Shown here piece by piece: positions 61,801 to 64,000 of a stretch of DNA of 64,000 nucleotides. The stretch's first letter is position 1, and each line of letters begins with the position of its first letter. The notes below the pieces were generated by a model that was given only the letters and a program-made list of their open reading frames with translations, did no database searches and was not told the origin of the DNA. Origin of the DNA: Sabellastarte sp. h YS-2021 (taxonomy: Eukaryota > Annelida > Polychaeta > Sabellida > Sabellidae); assembly GCA_964017235.1 (NCBI GenBank), contig OZ024936.1, positions 62,609,028-62,673,027 on the forward strand, in the 5' to 3' direction. A program made the translations under genes and the position numbers.

Positions 61801-64000
61801 TACTGGTTTGGGCTGATTTACATCTTTTTTCGACCATTTTAACAGCACTATTTGAGTTAAATAATTTCTCTTCAGACATGTAATGTTCCAATTGCACCTA
61901 AAATGTCCTCATTTATTGTCAAAACATGCATGAAATTAATTAAGGGCTCCAGATTGGCCACATTGTGAGATATTTGACATGACCCCCCCATGAGGGGGGC
62001 CCAGACCAGCCCCACACCCCGGAAATGACATTTTTTAATATGGCCCTCGAGTGGCCCAGACCAATGCAATTTTATTCCCTGATATAAATTGAGTTTTCTG
62101 TGAAAATTTGAGCCAGATCCAACAACTTTAAGGGGTGTTTTGGGTTGACTTGCCACTTAATGGTACCCTCCCTACATGCTCTCCCGAGGCAGGTATTTTG
62201 GACTTGGTGTGTATTTCTAAAGGAATACACTACTTAATTTTCTCTTAGTGGCTCCCTCTCTCGCAGAAAATATGGTTTATAGCCTTAGATCTGCCTTATT
62301 GGGCAAAATATCAGTGTACTTTAATGCACCCCCCAGCAGGCGAATTACAGGCCTGCTGGAGTCCAAATACCACATCAGTAATCACTGCTATACCAGATGT
62401 AATTCTGAAACCTGTGCAGTCAGATTTAGTAGGTTACAGAGGATTTTCTGGCCAAATTTCAGGATTATAGACCTACATTTGGTACTGGTTTGGGCTGATT
62501 TACATCTTTTTTCGACCATTTTAACAGCACTATTTGAGTTAAATAATTTCTCTTCAGACATGTAATGTTCCAATTGCACCTAAAATGTCCTCATTTATTG
62601 TCAAAACATGCATGAAATTAATTAAGGGCTCCAGATTGGCCACATTGTGAGATATTTGACATGACCCCCCATGAGGGGGGCCCAGACCAGCCCCACACCC
62701 CGGAAATGACATTTTTTAATATGGCCCTCGAGTGGCCCAGACCAATGCAATTTTATTCCCTGATATAAATTGAGTTTTCCGTGAAAATTTGAGCCAGATC
62801 CAACAACTTTAAGGGGTGTTTTGGGTTGACTTGCCACTTAATGGTACCCTCCCTACATGCTCTCCCGAGGCAGGTATTTTGGACTTGGTGTGTATTTCTA
62901 AAGGAATACACTACTTAATTCTCTCTTAGTGGCTCCCTCTCTCGCAGAAAATGTGGTTTATAGCCTTAGATCTGCCTTATTGGGCAAAATATCAGTGTAC
63001 TTTAATGCACCCCCCAGCACGCGAATTACAGGCCTGCTGGAGTCCAAATACCACATCAGTAATCACTGCTATACCAGATGTAATTCTGAAACCTGTGCAG
63101 TCAGATTTAGTAGGTTACAGAGGATTTTCTGGCCAAATTTCAGGATTATAGACCTACATTTGGTACTGGTTTGGGCTGATTTACATCTTTTTTCGACCAT
63201 TTTAACAGCACTATTTGAGTTAAATAATTTCTCTTCAGACATGTAATGTTCCAATTGCACCTAAAATGTCCTCATTTATTGTCAAAACATGCATGAAATT
63301 AATTAAGGGCTCCAGATTGGCCACATTGTGAGATATTTGACATGACCCCCCATGAGGGGGGCCCAGACCAGCCCCACACCCCGGAAATGACATTTTTTAA
63401 TATGGCCCTCGAGTGGCCCAGACCAATGCAATTTTATTCCCTGATATAAATTGAGTTTTCTGTGAAAATTTGAGCCAGATCCAACAACTTTAAGGGGTGT
63501 TTTGGGTTGACTTGCCACTTAATGGTACCCTCCCTACATGCTCTCCCGAGGCAGGTATTTTGGACTTGGTGTGTATTTCTAAAGGAATACACTACTTAAT
63601 TCTCTCTTAGTGGCTCCCTCTCTCGCAGAAAATATGGTTTATAGCCTTAGATCTGCCTTATTGGGCAAAATATCAGTGTACTTTAATGCACCCCCCAGCA
63701 CGCGAATTACAGGCCTGCTGGAGTCCAAATACCACATCAGTAATCACTGCTATACCAGATGTAATTCTGAAACCTGTGCAGTCAGATTTAGTAGGTTACA
63801 GAGGATTTTCTGGCCAAATTTCAGGATTATAGACCTACATTTGGTACTGGTTTGGGCTGATTTACATCTTTTTTCGACCATTTTAACAGCACTATTTGAG
63901 TTAAATAATTTCTCTTCAGACATGTAATGTTCCAATTGCACCTAAAATGTCCTCATTTATTGTCAAAACATGCATGAAATTAATTAAGGGCTCCAGATTG
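58842..64000 (+). repeat. Satellite zone 5: nearly monomeric, single-type copies
   Basis: Almost all copies are GTC. Two light markers remain: gaaaatGtgg (58842, 60204, 60885, 62929) and ttttcCgtg (59523 and 62248). The second is each time directly before a copy with the first, four monomers apart. The last two copies switch to C at site 1. Differences among copies are at their lowest here, which points to recent expansion. Confidence 0.75.

Larger units (their letters stand above)
26202..64000 (+). repeat. Satellite array, 681-bp monomer, about 55.5 head-to-tail copies
   Basis: A single unit repeats without interruption from 26202 to the end of the window, always in the same orientation. 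Corresponding points recur every 681 bases. Two units are 682 long: an extra T near 27301 and an extra C near 61983-61989. Copies differ at only a few positions each. The unit contains an 11-bp direct repeat GGCCCAGACCA (26584-26594 and 26639-26649 in the first copy). It also has three inverted repeats, at 26919-26945, 27251-27266 and 27477-27498 in the second copy. Frames of 105 (plus, GTG start), 71 and 63 codons (minus) recur but match no family known to me, and 105 and 63 lack an ATG. No CENP-B box was found. The right border is outside the window. Confidence 0.97.

Noticed and set aside
26202-64000. CRISPR array
   Set aside because: The unit is 681 bp with no separate spacers; every base repeats. 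The flanks are eukaryotic retrotransposons.

Overview
The window looks like a repeat-rich, AT-rich piece of an animal nuclear genome. The best guess is a lophotrochozoan, probably a bivalve mollusc. That rests on L1/Tx1-type and Jockey/CR1-type LINEs, tRNA-derived SINEs with a GACGTAAAAC-type core, a Polinton-type fossil, hAT and TA-flanked MITEs, and a very large satellite. No bacterial genes, operons or CRISPR arrays are visible, and no intact host protein gene can be supported. Only one weak exon candidate (about 1055-1244, minus) was kept.

Left part (1-7.7 kb): a graveyard of short inverted-repeat elements. Five TA-flanked families (called A to E here) are nested in one another. Most have termini built from a tandem doublet of a 14-19 bp motif. 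Also present are an hAT-type MITE with a clean 8-bp target duplication (3936-4634), a 50-bp-arm foldback (5571-5715) and a decayed tandem repeat built on an AAGGTGACCATAA motif (about 2995-3840).

Middle part (7.7-26.2 kb): nested retrotransposons. A 5'-truncated L1/Tx1-type LINE on the minus strand (7718-12003) carries a MITE and a SINE. A Jockey/CR1-like LINE on the minus strand is split into 14360-15169 and 18815-19186 by a plus-strand L1-type LINE (15177-18807) with a 7-bp target duplication. That inserted LINE itself carries a 616-bp insertion and a SINE. A compact array of five palindromes lies at 14213-14350. A LINE 3' end follows at about 19.8-20.1 kb, then a broken Polinton/Maverick-like fossil (about 20.8-25.1 kb), then an L1-type ORF1 remnant (25600-26201).

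Right part (26202-64000 and beyond): one uninterrupted head-to-tail satellite with a 681-bp monomer, about 55.5 copies. Adjacent copies differ at only a few bases. Three common variant sites plus rarer markers show zones of different higher-order structure: a tetramer zone, a tandemly doubled dimer, a trimer zone, a hexamer-spaced zone and a nearly monomeric zone. Each monomer has three short inverted repeats, and several of the informative variants fall in two of those stems. The array begins abruptly inside the LINE ORF1 and runs off the window. Frames of 105, 71 and 63 codons recur in nearly every copy, but this is explained by recent homogenisation and is not evidence for genes.
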